Below are positions 36,675 through 48,790 of a stretch of DNA of 64,000 bases, in pieces. The stretch is from contig NC_092676.1 of the NCBI RefSeq assembly GCF_964355755.1, forward strand, positions 1,842,288 through 1,906,287. The letters run 5' to 3'. The notes under the pieces were generated by a model. The model was not told the origin of the DNA and made no database searches. It was given only the letters and a program-made list of their open reading frames with translations. Both the position numbers and the translations under genes were made by a program. Within the stretch, counting starts at the first letter, position 1. Every line of letters starts with the position of its first letter. Origin of the DNA: Antedon mediterranea. Taxonomy: Eukaryota; Echinodermata; Crinoidea; Comatulida; Antedonidae.

Positions 36675-37410
36675 GTTGTACCGTCACACAAACGATGTTA
36701 GCGGGTTTTTCGGAAGTTTACATGCTGTCTGCTGTCTTCTTGATGTTGTCGCCTGCCATGTACTAGTGGTTGAAGACCTACCGACCTGTCAATGGCCTTG
36801 GTTATACAGAAGGCTTATTTCAACTATGGCTAATGAAATGTCATGATTATAGTTGGCAGATCAAAAATCTACAGATGGTGTGGTGTTGACGAACTCAGCG
36901 CCATAAAAACCTATTTGCTTGCCAAACTTGCTGAAAGCGGCAACTCCTGTAATCAAAAGAAGACGGCAACGGCGAAATATATGAAGAAGAGAGATGTAAA
37001 GTAGGTAGAGGATAGCAGTGCCATTACGGTTAAATGACAAATAAAAGGCGGAGGTGCCAATTCATAGGATAATATGCGCTTAAATCAATCATTTACCAGC
37101 TTGTTACGCGCACTGCTGTGTTTTCAAAAGCAGTTTCATGTTTGTAGTTGTGGGACAATTCTATATGTTTCGATTTTGACACTTATCTTGATTCGATTGT
37201 ACTCTTTGTGACCTTCAATGGGTCACGGGCGCTCTATGACGGTGACATGCACTTTGACATTTCAGAATCGATGACGTCATTTATTTTATTTTATTAATAT
37301 CAGTTACATATTTCTAGACCTATTTAATTTGTAGATGCGTAGAAACGTTAAGGTCTTAACATTTATATAATTATAAAATGGAATAATTTAGAAGATGATG
37401 ACTTATTGAC

Positions 37411-37448
<38 letters not shown>

Positions 37449-37789
37449 GTTATCATATTATTATATATTACGGTACCATTTTATTTATAATAATCAAATT
37501 CAAAATCGCATTAACCAAAATATGTAGGTTTTTTTCTCTACAAATGCAGTGTAATTCTAGTATCTGCTAGTATCATTTACCAATAATCAATATGTTTTTG
37601 TTTTATCACACAGAAGAAGCTAGCCTGGACATTTTACGCAGCTGGAGGTATACACACTGTAAAACAACTCATTTTGAAACCGATATCATTAAAAACCTAA
37701 TAACACGTCAGAGATTGTTTTTATAATATCTGGATAAATATTTTTATTTCATCAAGAAGAAAATTAATATCAGACGTAGTAAGCGCCTC
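36675..37789. other. noncoding stretch upstream of Ig gene 2
   Basis: Presumed promoter of Ig gene 2. It contains a (TTA)n microsatellite at about 37411-37446. No exon recognised. Confidence 0.5.
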
Positions 37790-37940
37790 CGATGATAATA
37801 ACGTAGTGCGTTCAATTAATGATGATACATGCCTTCTTCATTGATAACGTAGTGCGTTCAAATAATGATGACCCATGCCTTCTTCATCGTTCAAATCACG
37901 ATGATACATGTCTTATGATAACGTAGTGCGTTCTAACGCG
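37790..37940. repeat. about 46-bp imperfect tandem repeat
   Basis: GATAACGTAGTGCGTTCAA followed by TAATGATGATACATGCCTTCTTCAT occurs twice fully and twice partially. Confidence 0.85.
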
Positions 37941-38935
37941 CATTTAATTAAGAATGCATAATGTATTGAAATACAAACATTCACTCAAAATGTTTAGTTA
38001 TTCTTTTATTATCAAATTTACCAACTTAATAAATATAACATTGAATTACAAAATAATACAATATTATAAATTATAATGAATTTGTTGTAAGGGACATTAA
38101 AATTTTGCGCGTATAATATTTTATATTATATAGTATAGGTGTTTTGTACTCGCATGTAATGTATTCTTGATGGCCCTGACGATTGGATTTCACTGTCGAT
38201 CACCAGTAGTAATGTTCATATCACATTGATACCGTATATTGTTACAGAATCGATAAAACCATAAATGTAATGTGACGACAATATATATTTTACCCATTAT
38301 GATATTATTACAAAAATACATTAGGAAGGCTTTTTTATTAAATACGTTTTCATAATGTATAAAAGTGATATTAAAATAACAAAGACATTATTATTGAAAC
38401 TGCTTTTTCAAACGTTATATTTAAATATTTCTTCAACAATATTATTATGACATAAGGGCAGTGGTACATCTTGGTTTCTTTTACAATGTGAAAAAACTGC
38501 ATAAAAGAATATTTTGCAAAATATAAAAGTTTACATTAGTTTACGCGTGCGTACGTAAACGCACAAGGTACGCACACTTGTACAAAAGTACGTACCATGC
38601 CCATCAGGATGACGTTAACTTAATGAAGAAACACATTATTTCAACTACACTGCGCCCAACACAAATACATCTAATTACTTGTAGCGGGCAGCACCGGTAT
38701 TTATTAAATTTATTACAAGTATAACTTTATTATGAGTGCAACTTAACATATTGATATAAAAATATACATAAATTACCCTGTTGTTTAACGAACATTTTGA
38801 CTTTGAATGTATATCCGTCAATAAAAGTACGTTTTTATTGTTACAAATTCAATATAAATAATATTACACTTACATCAAAACAGTATTATAGATTACCAAT
38901 AAGAATATTAACTTAATAATCGTATTAAAAATAAG
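37941..38935. other. noncoding stretch
   Basis: No exon or repeat recognised. A short alternating ACGCGTGCGTACGTAAACGCACAAGGTACGCAC tract at about 38544-38580 is locally rich in CG and GT/AC steps. Confidence 0.4.
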
Positions 38936-39033
38936 TGATATGTCCAAATATAGCAGTGAAATGACATCATCATGTCCATATATGGGCACATCACTTTTTT
39001 GTCACATAAAGTTTGATAGTGTAGACAGAGCTT
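38936..39033. mobile_element. MITE family 1, copy 10 (right half only)
   Basis: Starts inside the core (GATATGTCCAAATATAGCAG) and runs to an intact right inverted repeat; the left end is missing. Confidence 0.88.
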
Positions 39034-39672
39034 TAGTTTGCCTGAATTACGGATATTAACATTATAGATAATTATATTATATTATACAAACATTCACACA
39101 AGGTATATAAAATTGAGTTATTAGTACTATTGCATTTAATCTGATGTTTTAGTTTATTTGTATCTAAACAAATTTTTGACCTACTTCAAACAATATAAAA
39201 TGTATTTATATACATTTTTTTAAAACCTACACAATATATTTAGAATTCATAAACTAAAAAAAAGTGTCAATTATATATCTATATCATCTTAATGTTTAGA
39301 ATTCAATATTTCATGTTGGAATATCAATTTAAACGTTGTATGCCGAGCCGACCTGGTATTCACTCGTAATAGGTATTCTATTAAAAATATACTTAAAATA
39401 TTTCCAATGTATTATAGACATATCCCTCATATATTTTTAAAAGTGTAGTACAACTGTGACAATGGTATCTATAATATAAATATTAATTTATTTTTTATTC
39501 AATAAATGAATATATCATATAACATCTGTATTTTCAACTGTAGACCTAATCCATATTTTAAAATTAGCCTCGATACCCACAAAACTTTTTCAGCAAATTG
39601 GCTTTAGATTTATATTTTCGAATTAAATGGCTGCCTGGCGCGCCATAGACAACAGAAGAATAAAAACGAATG
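39034..39672. other. noncoding stretch, likely Ig gene 3 3' UTR
   Basis: No exon recognised; AT-rich. Confidence 0.4.
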
Positions 39673-41202
39673 CTATAAATCTGTGGACGGGATAATGGAA
39701 TCAATGTCTTCGGTAGAATCGACTTCTGATGGCAGTGAAGGATCATCCACATCTATATTGACGGTGTACGAGCCTTTCTTGCTATTAAAGTCTGTAACAT
39801 GAGGATTCACTTGGTAAACGTATGAGGCATCAGATGGATCTTCTTCTTCTGTCGTAGGCATATCTTGTACAATATAATCCGACATACTACTTTCGACACT
39901 GCCCTTTTTACCAATACTCGAAGTTTCGCTTTTCCGTCTAGGAATTGGTCGTAACCGATCATCGTCCTCGTCATTTTCACGTTGACGAGGATTAATATCG
40001 GGCAAATACCCGACATTAGTGTTCCCTCTTAATGAATTCGTTTGCCTCATTGGAATAATTACTGAACCGTTTTGTCTTTTTCTTCTTGCTGATTCCGCTC
40101 GTCGAATCAATTCTTTCTTTTGTATCTTCTTAATGGTTTTCTTTTGTCGGCAATACCAGGTCGTAAACGCAATCAGGATCACTAATATAATGAACAACAC
40201 AATGGTGACCAATATTGGCCCTACAATTTCAACTGTGGATTTACCGTCTACTGTCACAATAAAATATTCGTTTTCCCCTTCTCCGACCTCATTGGTCACC
40301 TGACAGGTCAACGTGACACCGTCATCGTTAGGGTCAACGTCAGGAAGGGTTAATAGTTTACCATTATTGTCCAGTTGAAACCCATTTGTCCGGCCATATT
40401 CTGTGATTAAACTTCCAGAATAAAACCATGTATATGTAAACACACTTGGATTGCCAGTGGCTTCACAAGAGAAGCCAACAGACTTACCAAGTTCGACATC
40501 TTCTGTGGTGGGTGTGACCTCAACTTTTGGTGGATACTGTACAGATAATACTAGATTACATTCCGAAAGTAAAAAAATCGAAACACACGAATACCGGCGG
40601 CCGTCATCGTTCGCACTAAAACTTAACTCACTCGTCGAAGGTGCGTATTTTGTAGAAGATGTTGTCGGCAAGTGGTTGCCCTCTGACCTCCAAACCAGAT
40701 CAGCAGTAGGACTACTGGATATACACGTCAATGTCACTATTTCATTTTCAACAAGTTCTCCACTTGGATTGGCAAAACATGTTGGCCTTCCGTCGCTACT
40801 TGGACTCATAACATACACATCTGCTGAAACTTCAGCAACAATGTTAGAATCAAATAAAACCTTACATTTATATTCTCCTCCATCGTTATCGTCCAGATTG
40901 TGTATGACAAGTATAAAGGTGTATTCATTCGCCGCATCATTGATGGTTTCTGTCTCTGTTGAAAATCTGTTTCCATACTCGGATGGAATAGCTGCTTCGT
41001 GGTTTATAAGTATCGAGCCTCTGGGAACTTCCCAGAGCACAACTGTCAAAGAAGACACACCGTTAACCGTGCATGCTAGTCGTTGATCTGTACCAGATAC
41101 ACCTGATGTATCGCGAGGCCCAGCTATTATCGTCTGTGTGTTCACATCATGTGCGACGATTAACAAATTCGCTGCCAAAATTATCACCTTCCAGCTCCAC
41201 AT
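39673..41202 (-). CDS. Ig receptor 3: three Ig domains, TM, tyrosine tail without strict ITIM
   Basis: Single-exon type I membrane protein of 509 residues from the ATG at 41202; an upstream extension would need a GTG start and is rejected. Signal peptide MWSWKVIILAANLLIVAH. Ig1: C44-C113 with W57 and DDGGEYKC-like end. Ig2: C160-C206 with W171. Ig3: C246-C300 with W259 and CQVTNEVG, an I/C2 signature shared with Ig receptors 1, 2 and 5. The TM helix is about 325-350 (GPILVTIVLFIILVILIAF), then a basic stop-transfer (CRQKKTIKKIQKK). The tail has several tyrosines (GYLPDI, SDYIVQDM, SYVYQVN, GSYTVNIDV), none fitting the strict ITIM pattern. It is the third member of the same-strand cluster. Confidence 0.92.
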   Translation of the reverse strand: MWSWKVIILAANLLIVAHDVNTQTIIAGPRDTSGVSGTDQRLACTVNGVSSLTVVLWEVPRGSILINHEAAIPSEYGNRFSTETETINDAANEYTFILVIHNLDDNDGGEYKCKVLFDSNIVAEVSADVYVMSPSSDGRPTCFANPSGELVENEIVTLTCISSSPTADLVWRSEGNHLPTTSSTKYAPSTSELSFSANDDGRRYSCVSIFLLSECNLVLSVQYPPKVEVTPTTEDVELGKSVGFSCEATGNPSVFTYTWFYSGSLITEYGRTNGFQLDNNGKLLTLPDVDPNDDGVTLTCQVTNEVGEGENEYFIVTVDGKSTVEIVGPILVTIVLFIILVILIAFTTWYCRQKKTIKKIQKKELIRRAESARRKRQNGSVIIPMRQTNSLRGNTNVGYLPDINPRQRENDEDDDRLRPIPRRKSETSSIGKKGSVESSMSDYIVQDMPTTEEEDPSDASYVYQVNPHVTDFNSKKGSYTVNIDVDDPSLPSEVDSTEDIDSIIPSTDL

Positions 41203-42935
41203 TTTAATATTAAATCTCACAATTTGAGTAATTTATGTCCATTTCCTTTCTATATGGTCCTTTTTGGTCATGGTATTGCCTTTTGTGGGTGGAAAAAACC
41301 GTCGTACCAAGCACCAACACTCGTAGTATTATTATTACAGTGAATTTCAAATAGTTCTCACAGTAGATCACTTGCACTATTGTCATCTGCTTCTATATTA
41401 CGCATGCGTACTGATGCAATCTAATCTATCAATAAAAGCTCCACCTTTTTTCGTTTTGTTGGTTGAACAAACACAAAAGATGATTCACTTGCTTTCTTTA
41501 CAGCGAACAGAAATGAAAGGAGATCCTTGCCAGAAAGGTTGATTACGCCAACTAATTCCTCCATATTAAAACGAAACTAATTGTTAACCAAAATGTTACA
41601 AGGACCAGCTGCAGCGCAGCAAATTAAAATAATAACTTGATTACTTCTACTGATTAACGATGATAATGACGGTCGGTCTGTTTATCAAGATAAAATGACG
41701 TCAAATATAATTATGATGATGACGATCGAGAAAAATATCTTAGGCCTATCTTAAACATATCTAGTAAGTTAAAAAAATAACAGTTCACGTATTTGAAAAT
41801 ATCTCTACTTTGAGCATGCGTATTATGTGATTTTGTCTACATCTTTGTAAACGTTGACACATAGGTCATTACACTTGTTTAGACATATACATTCAGATAT
41901 TAAGAATATTTTTGTTATGATTTTGAATTCGATAACAAAGGTTTTTTTTAATTAATATATAAATGATCAGTGAAGAGTGTGAAAGATTAAGATTTCAGAG
42001 TTTTGTTTCCCACTACAGTTACCACTAGAAGTATCGTCAAATTCATTTTGATTCGCTTTAACTGTATTTTGTCTTTATGTGTAAGCTGACTTTGAGGTTT
42101 GGTCAACCGGCTCAGCTACAGTGATTAAGTTCACTTAGGTTGACCCTGTCTCCCAATTTAAGTTTTGTTTATGTATATACTGAAATAGACCGAATAAATA
42201 ATGAAATTAAATGAAAATATAACTTCACTTCAAGATAAATACAATAATAACAAATTTATAATACATTTAGATAACAAGAATATTATATTCATTCTAATTC
42301 GCCGATTGAAATTCAGGTTGTGTTTTGTTTCATTGTTACAATAGTAGATCTATAGTCATATTTCATGTAATACGTGCTAAATTATATGTATATTGCACTT
42401 TGTAAAAATCAATATAAACGCTAAGGTTAATGAAATGCAGAAAAGTGAGGAAAAAAAACGAAACATCGATATTCTAATATTTTGAATTACATTTATTTAT
42501 CAAGATTTGCAGTATTCAAATTATAAACTATGTATAACCCTTTTATGCAAAACATTAATTACCAGCATTTTTTATTTTAACCTTAAGTTCTGTTTCATGA
42601 ACACTATGCAGTATATTTTTAAAGTACCAAATACAAGATTTCGCCAGGAAAATATTGCACAGAAGCCAACCTGCCCACCAGCAGAAAACATAGAGAAATA
42701 CTGTAATCATCATTAGTATTGGAATATAACGTGCTGACAAAACGTATTTTAGAACTTGAAGTTGAATGCATTATATTACCAAGTTTAAGATTTTTAATAA
42801 TGCAAACTTTAATCCGATATCAGAGGTCATTTTAATTAATGTAAATCTGATTAAGATTTCAGGGTTTGTTTTTCATACTACAATTACTAGAAGTAGGCAA
42901 TGGCCAAATGCTTGACGTGTGAAACAATCGCTTTA
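41203..42935. other. noncoding stretch
   Basis: Upstream region of Ig gene 3; no exon or clear repeat recognised. Confidence 0.4.
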
Positions 42936-43118
42936 CGCCCAACTTACAAAGACGAGCGGTAAACGGCGTAGGTAGCTTGTCCCACGTAGAGTCTGTATCT
43001 ATCAGGAGCGGAACCGCCCGTCCGCTCCGCATTGTGTGTAGGAATGGTCATAAGGAATAACAAAAAAGATTCTATATTGTTTTTTACCGTCACCGCTCGT
43101 CTGTGTAAATTGGCCTTT
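42936..43118. mobile_element. fold-back MITE family 3
   Basis: Left arm CAACTTACAAAGACGAGCGG is the near-complement of right arm CCGCTCGTCTGTGTAAATTG. Core is GC-rich (GGAGCGGAACCGCCCGTCCG) and itself partly palindromic. Single copy seen. Confidence 0.75.
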
Positions 43119-43316
43119 AGTTATCCACCTATAACAATTACATTATACTGTAAGTTTACAAAGGTCGATGAACAATGAACACACAATTATTATATCACAG
43201 CAAATAAATTATTATTAGAAATGTATGATTCTGGACCGATGACTGCAACAAACATTCATTTTAATTTATAAAAGCACACTAAGCAACAAAGTTGTTTGAA
43301 ATATTTTAGCTACGTT

Positions 43317-44711
43317 TTAGGAATACTCTTCTTTGACAATGTTCAATCCTGGATTCCTGGTAAAATTGAGATCCGCGTACACAACTGTATCGTCTGTTTT
43401 TTTAATATTATTGTCTGCTTTTGGCTGTGTTGAGCGCCCGTTTCTACCAAGATTATTTATTCGTTCGTTCGTTCTTCTAGGTTGTAACGATCTAGGCCTA
43501 GTTGAAGAGGACACTTTTGTGGACGGATGCTGTCTGACAGGAGATACGGGCACTCGTTCAGACTTAGTCCTATTTGACTTAGACCTACATCTATACTGTT
43601 CTAAATCATTATCCACAGTTTCTTTTGTAGAATTAAACACGATGTCTTTTGTTTTTGTTTCGTAACCTTTAGATTCGTCTTTTTGGAAATTGTCCTCAAA
43701 ATTCAATCTTGCATCTTTTTTGTGATGACCTCGTGAATGATTTGAACTAGTCGACTTTATTTTGGATTCAGTTTTCGCTCTCATAATAGTTTCAGTGTTC
43801 ACGCTTGTTGTCTGTTTATTTGAGTTGGATGAACTCACAACTTCGTCTTCGGAAGACTGATCGGATAGAACTGCAATTGGAACACCTACTCCTTCTCGAA
43901 GAGATGACATATCCAGCACCTGTTGAGGTTGAGGAACTGTCTCCTTACAATACTTACACTCTCTGAATCGAAATGCAAAGACGATTACGATGGCGAAAAG
44001 AATTAAGGCAATGATGCTAAGAACGGCCACAATTATGTATGGTACGATATTGCTATTGCTCCAGTCAACATGGAGTGTCACGGAACAGGAGAGTGGATTC
44101 TGCATGTTTGGTAAAGACGCCTCACAGACAAACTGTCTACCGTTATCGTCCCTATTCACAATTTTATTATATTTAACAGATGTGTATGTAGCATTTCCAT
44201 TTGGTTTATTACTTATTACGACTCCATTTTTAGTCCATGTTAGATCTGGTACTTCTTTTATATAATCTAACGTCGATGAGAAGCATGTCATTTCAACATT
44301 ATCTCCTGACGTTAGGCTTTTCGGTTGTTGTTTACAGTTTGGTAACCATGACAACGTAGGGTTGTAAACTCTTAGAGTGGCAGTAGATGAATCTGCACCA
44401 TCTGATTCACAAAACAGCATAATATCTACAAACGTTTCTGTCATAGAAGAGTTACCTGTAATTGATAACGTCGAACGTTGATCATTTGCAGTTATATGAT
44501 ACATGTCCGAACGTTTAATCTCGACGTCTTTTTCATTATATGTTTTCCTGAACCATTTTATTTCGTTTGATTTGCCAATACAATCAAATTTGGCAGAGTG
44601 AGTAGGAATAGCTATCAGTACAGTCTGCAAAGGGCGAATAGTCAGAGTACATTCGCATTTTGAAAACAGGAAATACGCAATGCATAACGTTACTAAATGG
44701 AAAACATTCAT
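43317..44711 (-). CDS. Ig receptor 4: two Ig domains, TM, SIRP-like ITIM
   Basis: Single-exon type I membrane protein of 464 residues from the ATG at 44711 (two further upstream codons would need a TTG start). Signal peptide MNVFHLVTLCIAYFLFSKC. Only two Ig domains: C44-C101 with W53, and C143-C196 with W159 and DNGRQFVC. TM about 222-246, followed by RFRECKYC. The tail is Ser/Lys/Arg-rich and ends with VVYADL (443-448, Y445) about 16 residues from the C-terminus. That is a textbook ITIM; its YADLN core also occurs in vertebrate SIRP tails (established knowledge). An acceptor-like TTTTATGTTTCAG 45 bp upstream of the ATG suggests a 5' UTR intron. It is the shortest member of the cluster, having lost or never had a third Ig domain. 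Confidence 0.92.
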   Translation of the reverse strand: MNVFHLVTLCIAYFLFSKCECTLTIRPLQTVLIAIPTHSAKFDCIGKSNEIKWFRKTYNEKDVEIKRSDMYHITANDQRSTLSITGNSSMTETFVDIMLFCESDGADSSTATLRVYNPTLSWLPNCKQQPKSLTSGDNVEMTCFSSTLDYIKEVPDLTWTKNGVVISNKPNGNATYTSVKYNKIVNRDDNGRQFVCEASLPNMQNPLSCSVTLHVDWSNSNIVPYIIVAVLSIIALILFAIVIVFAFRFRECKYCKETVPQPQQVLDMSSLREGVGVPIAVLSDQSSEDEVVSSSNSNKQTTSVNTETIMRAKTESKIKSTSSNHSRGHHKKDARLNFEDNFQKDESKGYETKTKDIVFNSTKETVDNDLEQYRCRSKSNRTKSERVPVSPVRQHPSTKVSSSTRPRSLQPRRTNERINNLGRNGRSTQPKADNNIKKTDDTVVYADLNFTRNPGLNIVKEEYS

Positions 44712-44766
44712 CTTCAATTTATTTTTTACTTTCTTCTTCTTAAAATTGTAGTATCTGAAACATAAA

Positions 44767-45897
44767 ATCAGATAAACAAGGTGAAAATACTAAAATTTAC
44801 TCAATAAATTATTTAAACAGCACATGCCTATAATACAATTTCAAGCTCAACATATGCTGGGTACAATACATTCCATGGTCATTTTAGTACAACAACAATT
44901 CCAAATACGTTTTTTTTCCACAATACTTTAATTTGTTTCGACGCCTGCAGCAATACTCGGTGGAAATATTTAATAATAAGGATTATCATTATTAATATCA
45001 TTATCATAATAATTACGTAAAAATGATCTGAGTATTATATACCCCATCTATATGGATGATAATTTAAAGTTATAATTGTCTTAAAAAAAACCAATTCTTT
45101 TCTTTTACAAATTTATAATGCAATCCTGATTTTAAAATAACTACTATAAATAAGCCTTCGATATGCAGCGTGGATTACGAAGACTATCAATGCATAACAT
45201 CTACTGAACAGGTTAGGATAAAAGATGTGAATTGTTTAGTACTTACCACACCAAATAGTACACTGTCTACCAAAATGAATAGGCCTACATTCGCTCAGTC
45301 GTATTAACCATTTATGGTCTTTTAAACTTGGTAGTTAATTTCAGTTCTTTTCCATTGAAAACAAACACACAGAGCCGTTTACATTGTTGCTATTCATCCA
45401 TACTTCATTGCCAAGTCTTTCAGTAAAAATTAGCATATTGGTTTCATTGAATTAAATAGAGTCTTTTGTTATGTCATGAAAAGGCCCGTTATTTGTAAAT
45501 CATCGATGCGTCTAGTTCGCCAGTCATTCTGTGTTCGTGTTGTCGTTCGGTATTAAATCAATCGTACAAGTGTCGCGCTCTCAGCTACTTGTAACACGGT
45601 TTCACACAAGCAAAACGCATCGGACCTGTCTGCTTCTAATTCGATTTATACTGTATACACGAATTGAATGCATTCCTCCAAATAAAAACCGTCACTCATT
45701 CAATCAAATCTCTTCTATTTTATTTCTGATTATCTCGTTAAAACTGTCCAGTTTGGATTCAATATCAGAGACTATGTTTTGTAAAAATTCATATCAAAAT
45801 AGATCTACATTAATAATGGATTTTTAATAAAGTTTCGTTTGTTTCGAAATCAGGCCTTTGCAGTACAATGAAAAGACAAAATCTAACGCACAGGTTA
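44767..45897. other. noncoding stretch
   Basis: Upstream region of Ig gene 4; no exon recognised. Confidence 0.4.
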
Positions 45898-46058
45898 AAG
45901 GTTGGTTCCCACTAGGACGTAACGAAAGGGCGTAAGCGCACCGCAAGCGAGCTGACCAATGACAAACGACAGTTTGGATGCTCCACCCAGTCGTGATTGG
46001 TCAAATTACTTGCATTGCGCTTATACGTCCTTTGCGTTGCGTCCGTAAACCAAGCTTT
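45898..46058. mobile_element. fold-back MITE family 2, copy 1
   Basis: Imperfect arms (GGTTCCCACTAGGACGTAACG versus CGTCCGTAAACCAAGCTT) and a core with GACCAATGACAAAC and GTGATTGGTCAAATTAC shared with copy 2 at 47580-47724. Confidence 0.75.
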
Positions 46059-47579
46059 AAAAACATAGGCCTATGTGTACGCATAACTGATTGTTTGTGT
46101 GGCGTGACTCTCTTAGAAGGCAGGTTATGTGGTGGGGAAAAAATGCATACAAAATTAAAGACAAGACACACAATATAATATCATAGAGGTAACTGCTATG
46201 ATAATAATATGTATGCGTTTATTTCGTATTATCCTGTCTGGTTTACAGTATCGATTTCCTATATAGCCTAGAGGGCGTGTACACTTTGTTTACCGTTCAT
46301 TATACGACTCTTGGAGCTGTAAAAATGTCCCTGTGTATGAAGCTTTTTATATTTTCACATTTTACTGGTTAGCAGTTACTGCGATCGAATAAATAGATGG
46401 ATGAAAGATATGGAAAGACAAATGGTATCGCACTGCAAGATATGTACCGGCCGTGTGCATTGTATAAATCCATCATGTTGGATACCATGCTTTATGGCAT
46501 TAATAACTGTGAATTATAGTATGGGCAGATTGGCAGTACCACATTAAGGAAATACATCGCACATCCACGTATCTGTCAAACTTTGACATAATATGGCTCT
46601 CGGCTTATAATAGTAAGCACATGGCTTAATATAATAATACCCATTGTTATTTTTATGAATACAATGTAGAAGCACGGTATATATTGATAAGGATAGGACA
46701 CATGGATATTTAACAAAATATTAATACATTGTCAATGAATGCATGAACTATTGGGTAAGTTCCCAAATAATTAAGTGGCGCGCGTTTTATTTTTAAAAAA
46801 ATATACACACATTTAATTTAGGTCTTTCAGTAACTTATAATCAGGCCTATCCTACCGTTGAAATTACCATTTTACAATACGGTATACACCCATAGTCCAA
46901 TTTGTCTTTATGTCCTGATTTTAAGTAACATTTGCTCTTTCTCTAAAACAATGATTTTAATTTTGATGTTTAAACATTCAGATACGGATGCACATATTCA
47001 CAAAATGTAAAAATAATAATGCGACATTAATTTTAGGCCTATATAGCGCTATTTCGCTCCATTAAGATCAGAGCGCTTTGAGTGTTTGCTGATTATTAAA
47101 ATTATCTAGACTCTGAGCAGGAAATAGGATAACCAACCCAATAATGACAAAACAAATATAACGAAGAAGATTAAAACCATAACACATCTCATTATTTCGT
47201 TCCATTTTTTCGTTCATATTTTATTATAAAAAATTGCATAAATTTAGTAACTTTTCATATGGAAAAATAGAAAATACATATGCAAATATAACACTACCGG
47301 TACAGTATTTAAAAGCTGCTATATTAACGAAATACTATAGTTTATAACGACCTGTCTTTTTAAAGCAATAGTTATATACCATAATGAAGATAGTATTTAA
47401 AGCTATCCATATTTAAGTAAAATTCATATTTAATTGTAAGATAACCATTTAAAAAAGAAAGGTTTATGTATGAGTATAATAACAAGACTTTTATCACATG
47501 TTATGGGACAACTTTCGAATACCAAATCGGAAACTTAAAGGTGCCCCGTCACATTGTAAATCCTTCCATGAACTTGACA
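46059..47579. other. noncoding stretch
   Basis: No exon, RNA gene or clear repeat recognised. Confidence 0.45.
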
Positions 47580-47724
47580 TAAGCTTGCTTCCCACTAGAC
47601 GCAACGACTTACGCGCAACGCAAGCAAGGTGACCAATCAGAAGAGACAGGATAATCCGTCCCTTGTGATTGGTTAAATTGCTTACATTGCGTCTATTTCC
47701 TTGTGTCTAGTTGGAAGCAAGCTT
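47580..47724. mobile_element. fold-back MITE family 2, copy 2
   Basis: Near-perfect arms AGCTTGCTTCCCACTAGAC and GTCTAGTTGGAAGCAAGCT, flanked by TA on both sides. The core repeats CGCAACG and GCAACGCAAG. Confidence 0.88.
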
Positions 47725-48003
47725 AATGACAGAAAACGCGGTTTACATTTTCGTTCTAAACTTTCTTTTGTTGATATTAAATGAAAAGTCATTTCGTACC
47801 ATAAATAAGTATGGAACGCGCATAAATGACACAATATATTAGTTTTGTTGAGAAACATAAAAGCATTAATTAGGGAAGGGTAAGCTTACGATTTTAACTC
47901 CTAACCCCTATCGTACACCGCTCCAGTTAATTAGTTTACAGCAATCTAAGATACCCCTAATCTACCCTGTATTGAATTTAATTATATAATATACATGATT
48001 CAT

Positions 48004-48125
48004 TAAGCTCTGTCTACACTACCAAATATGGTAGTGATATGTCCAAATATGATATTACATCATCATGTCCATATATGGGCACATCATATTTTTCGTCACA
48101 TAAAGTTTGATAGTGTAAGAGCTTA
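48004..48125. mobile_element. MITE family 1, copy 11 (deleted core)
   Basis: The left end fuses directly to CCAAATATGGTAGTGATATG, and the right inverted repeat has lost about six bases (GTGTAAGAGCTTA). Confidence 0.85.
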
Positions 48126-48583
48126 AGATACTATAAAATTAGAATTATATATCGATCATAAATTGCAATTATCTAAAATTTGATTCGTTATTGATTCACT
48201 GTTGATACTTATACAGTAATAAAAAATAATAAAATAAAACAAGTTGTTTGTAGTAAAATTATTAACAAATGATACAGTACAGTATTATTAAACACCATGA
48301 GAAACAAGTTAAACTCTCCATAAAAAAGCATTACGTTGTTTTAAAAAAAACATTTAGATTAAACATATTTTATTTCAGTTTAAAAGGAAATACAATTATG
48401 TCTTATTAGAATAAATTCAAAAGGAATGAAATTGTCACATGTTCTAGTGACACATTTGCTATATTCGGTTTTGTTCATGTTGTCCTATTATTAATTCAGG
48501 ACAAAGGCTTTCGATCTTTATAGTTTTAACAAACTTGATAATTGAACAAGTGGTTATTAAAGAAGTTCTAAAAATAATGTGTA
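48126..48583. other. noncoding stretch
   Basis: No exon recognised. Confidence 0.4.
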
Positions 48584-48747
48584 ACGCTTAGTCTACACTA
48601 TCAATTTTGTGTGACCAAAAAAAAAGTGATGTGCCCATATATTAACATGATGATGTCATTTCACTAGCATATTTGGGGATATCACTACCATATTTGGGCA
48701 CATCACATTTTTTGTCAAACTAGTTTGATAGTGTAGACAGAGTTTAA
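48584..48747. mobile_element. MITE family 1, copy 12 (Ig gene 5 3' flank)
   Basis: Both ends are present with mutations (GCTTAGTCTACACTATC left). It ends 43 bp from the stop codon of Ig receptor 5, so it is probably in that 3' UTR. Confidence 0.85.
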
Positions 48748-48790
48748 TACAAAGTATTGGCACTATACGAACATTAGTAGAAAGACATTT

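Noticed and set aside
40451-41086. 211-codon plus-strand frame
   Set aside because: Antisense shadow of Ig receptor 3, whose minus-strand frame has signal peptide, Ig cysteines and TM.
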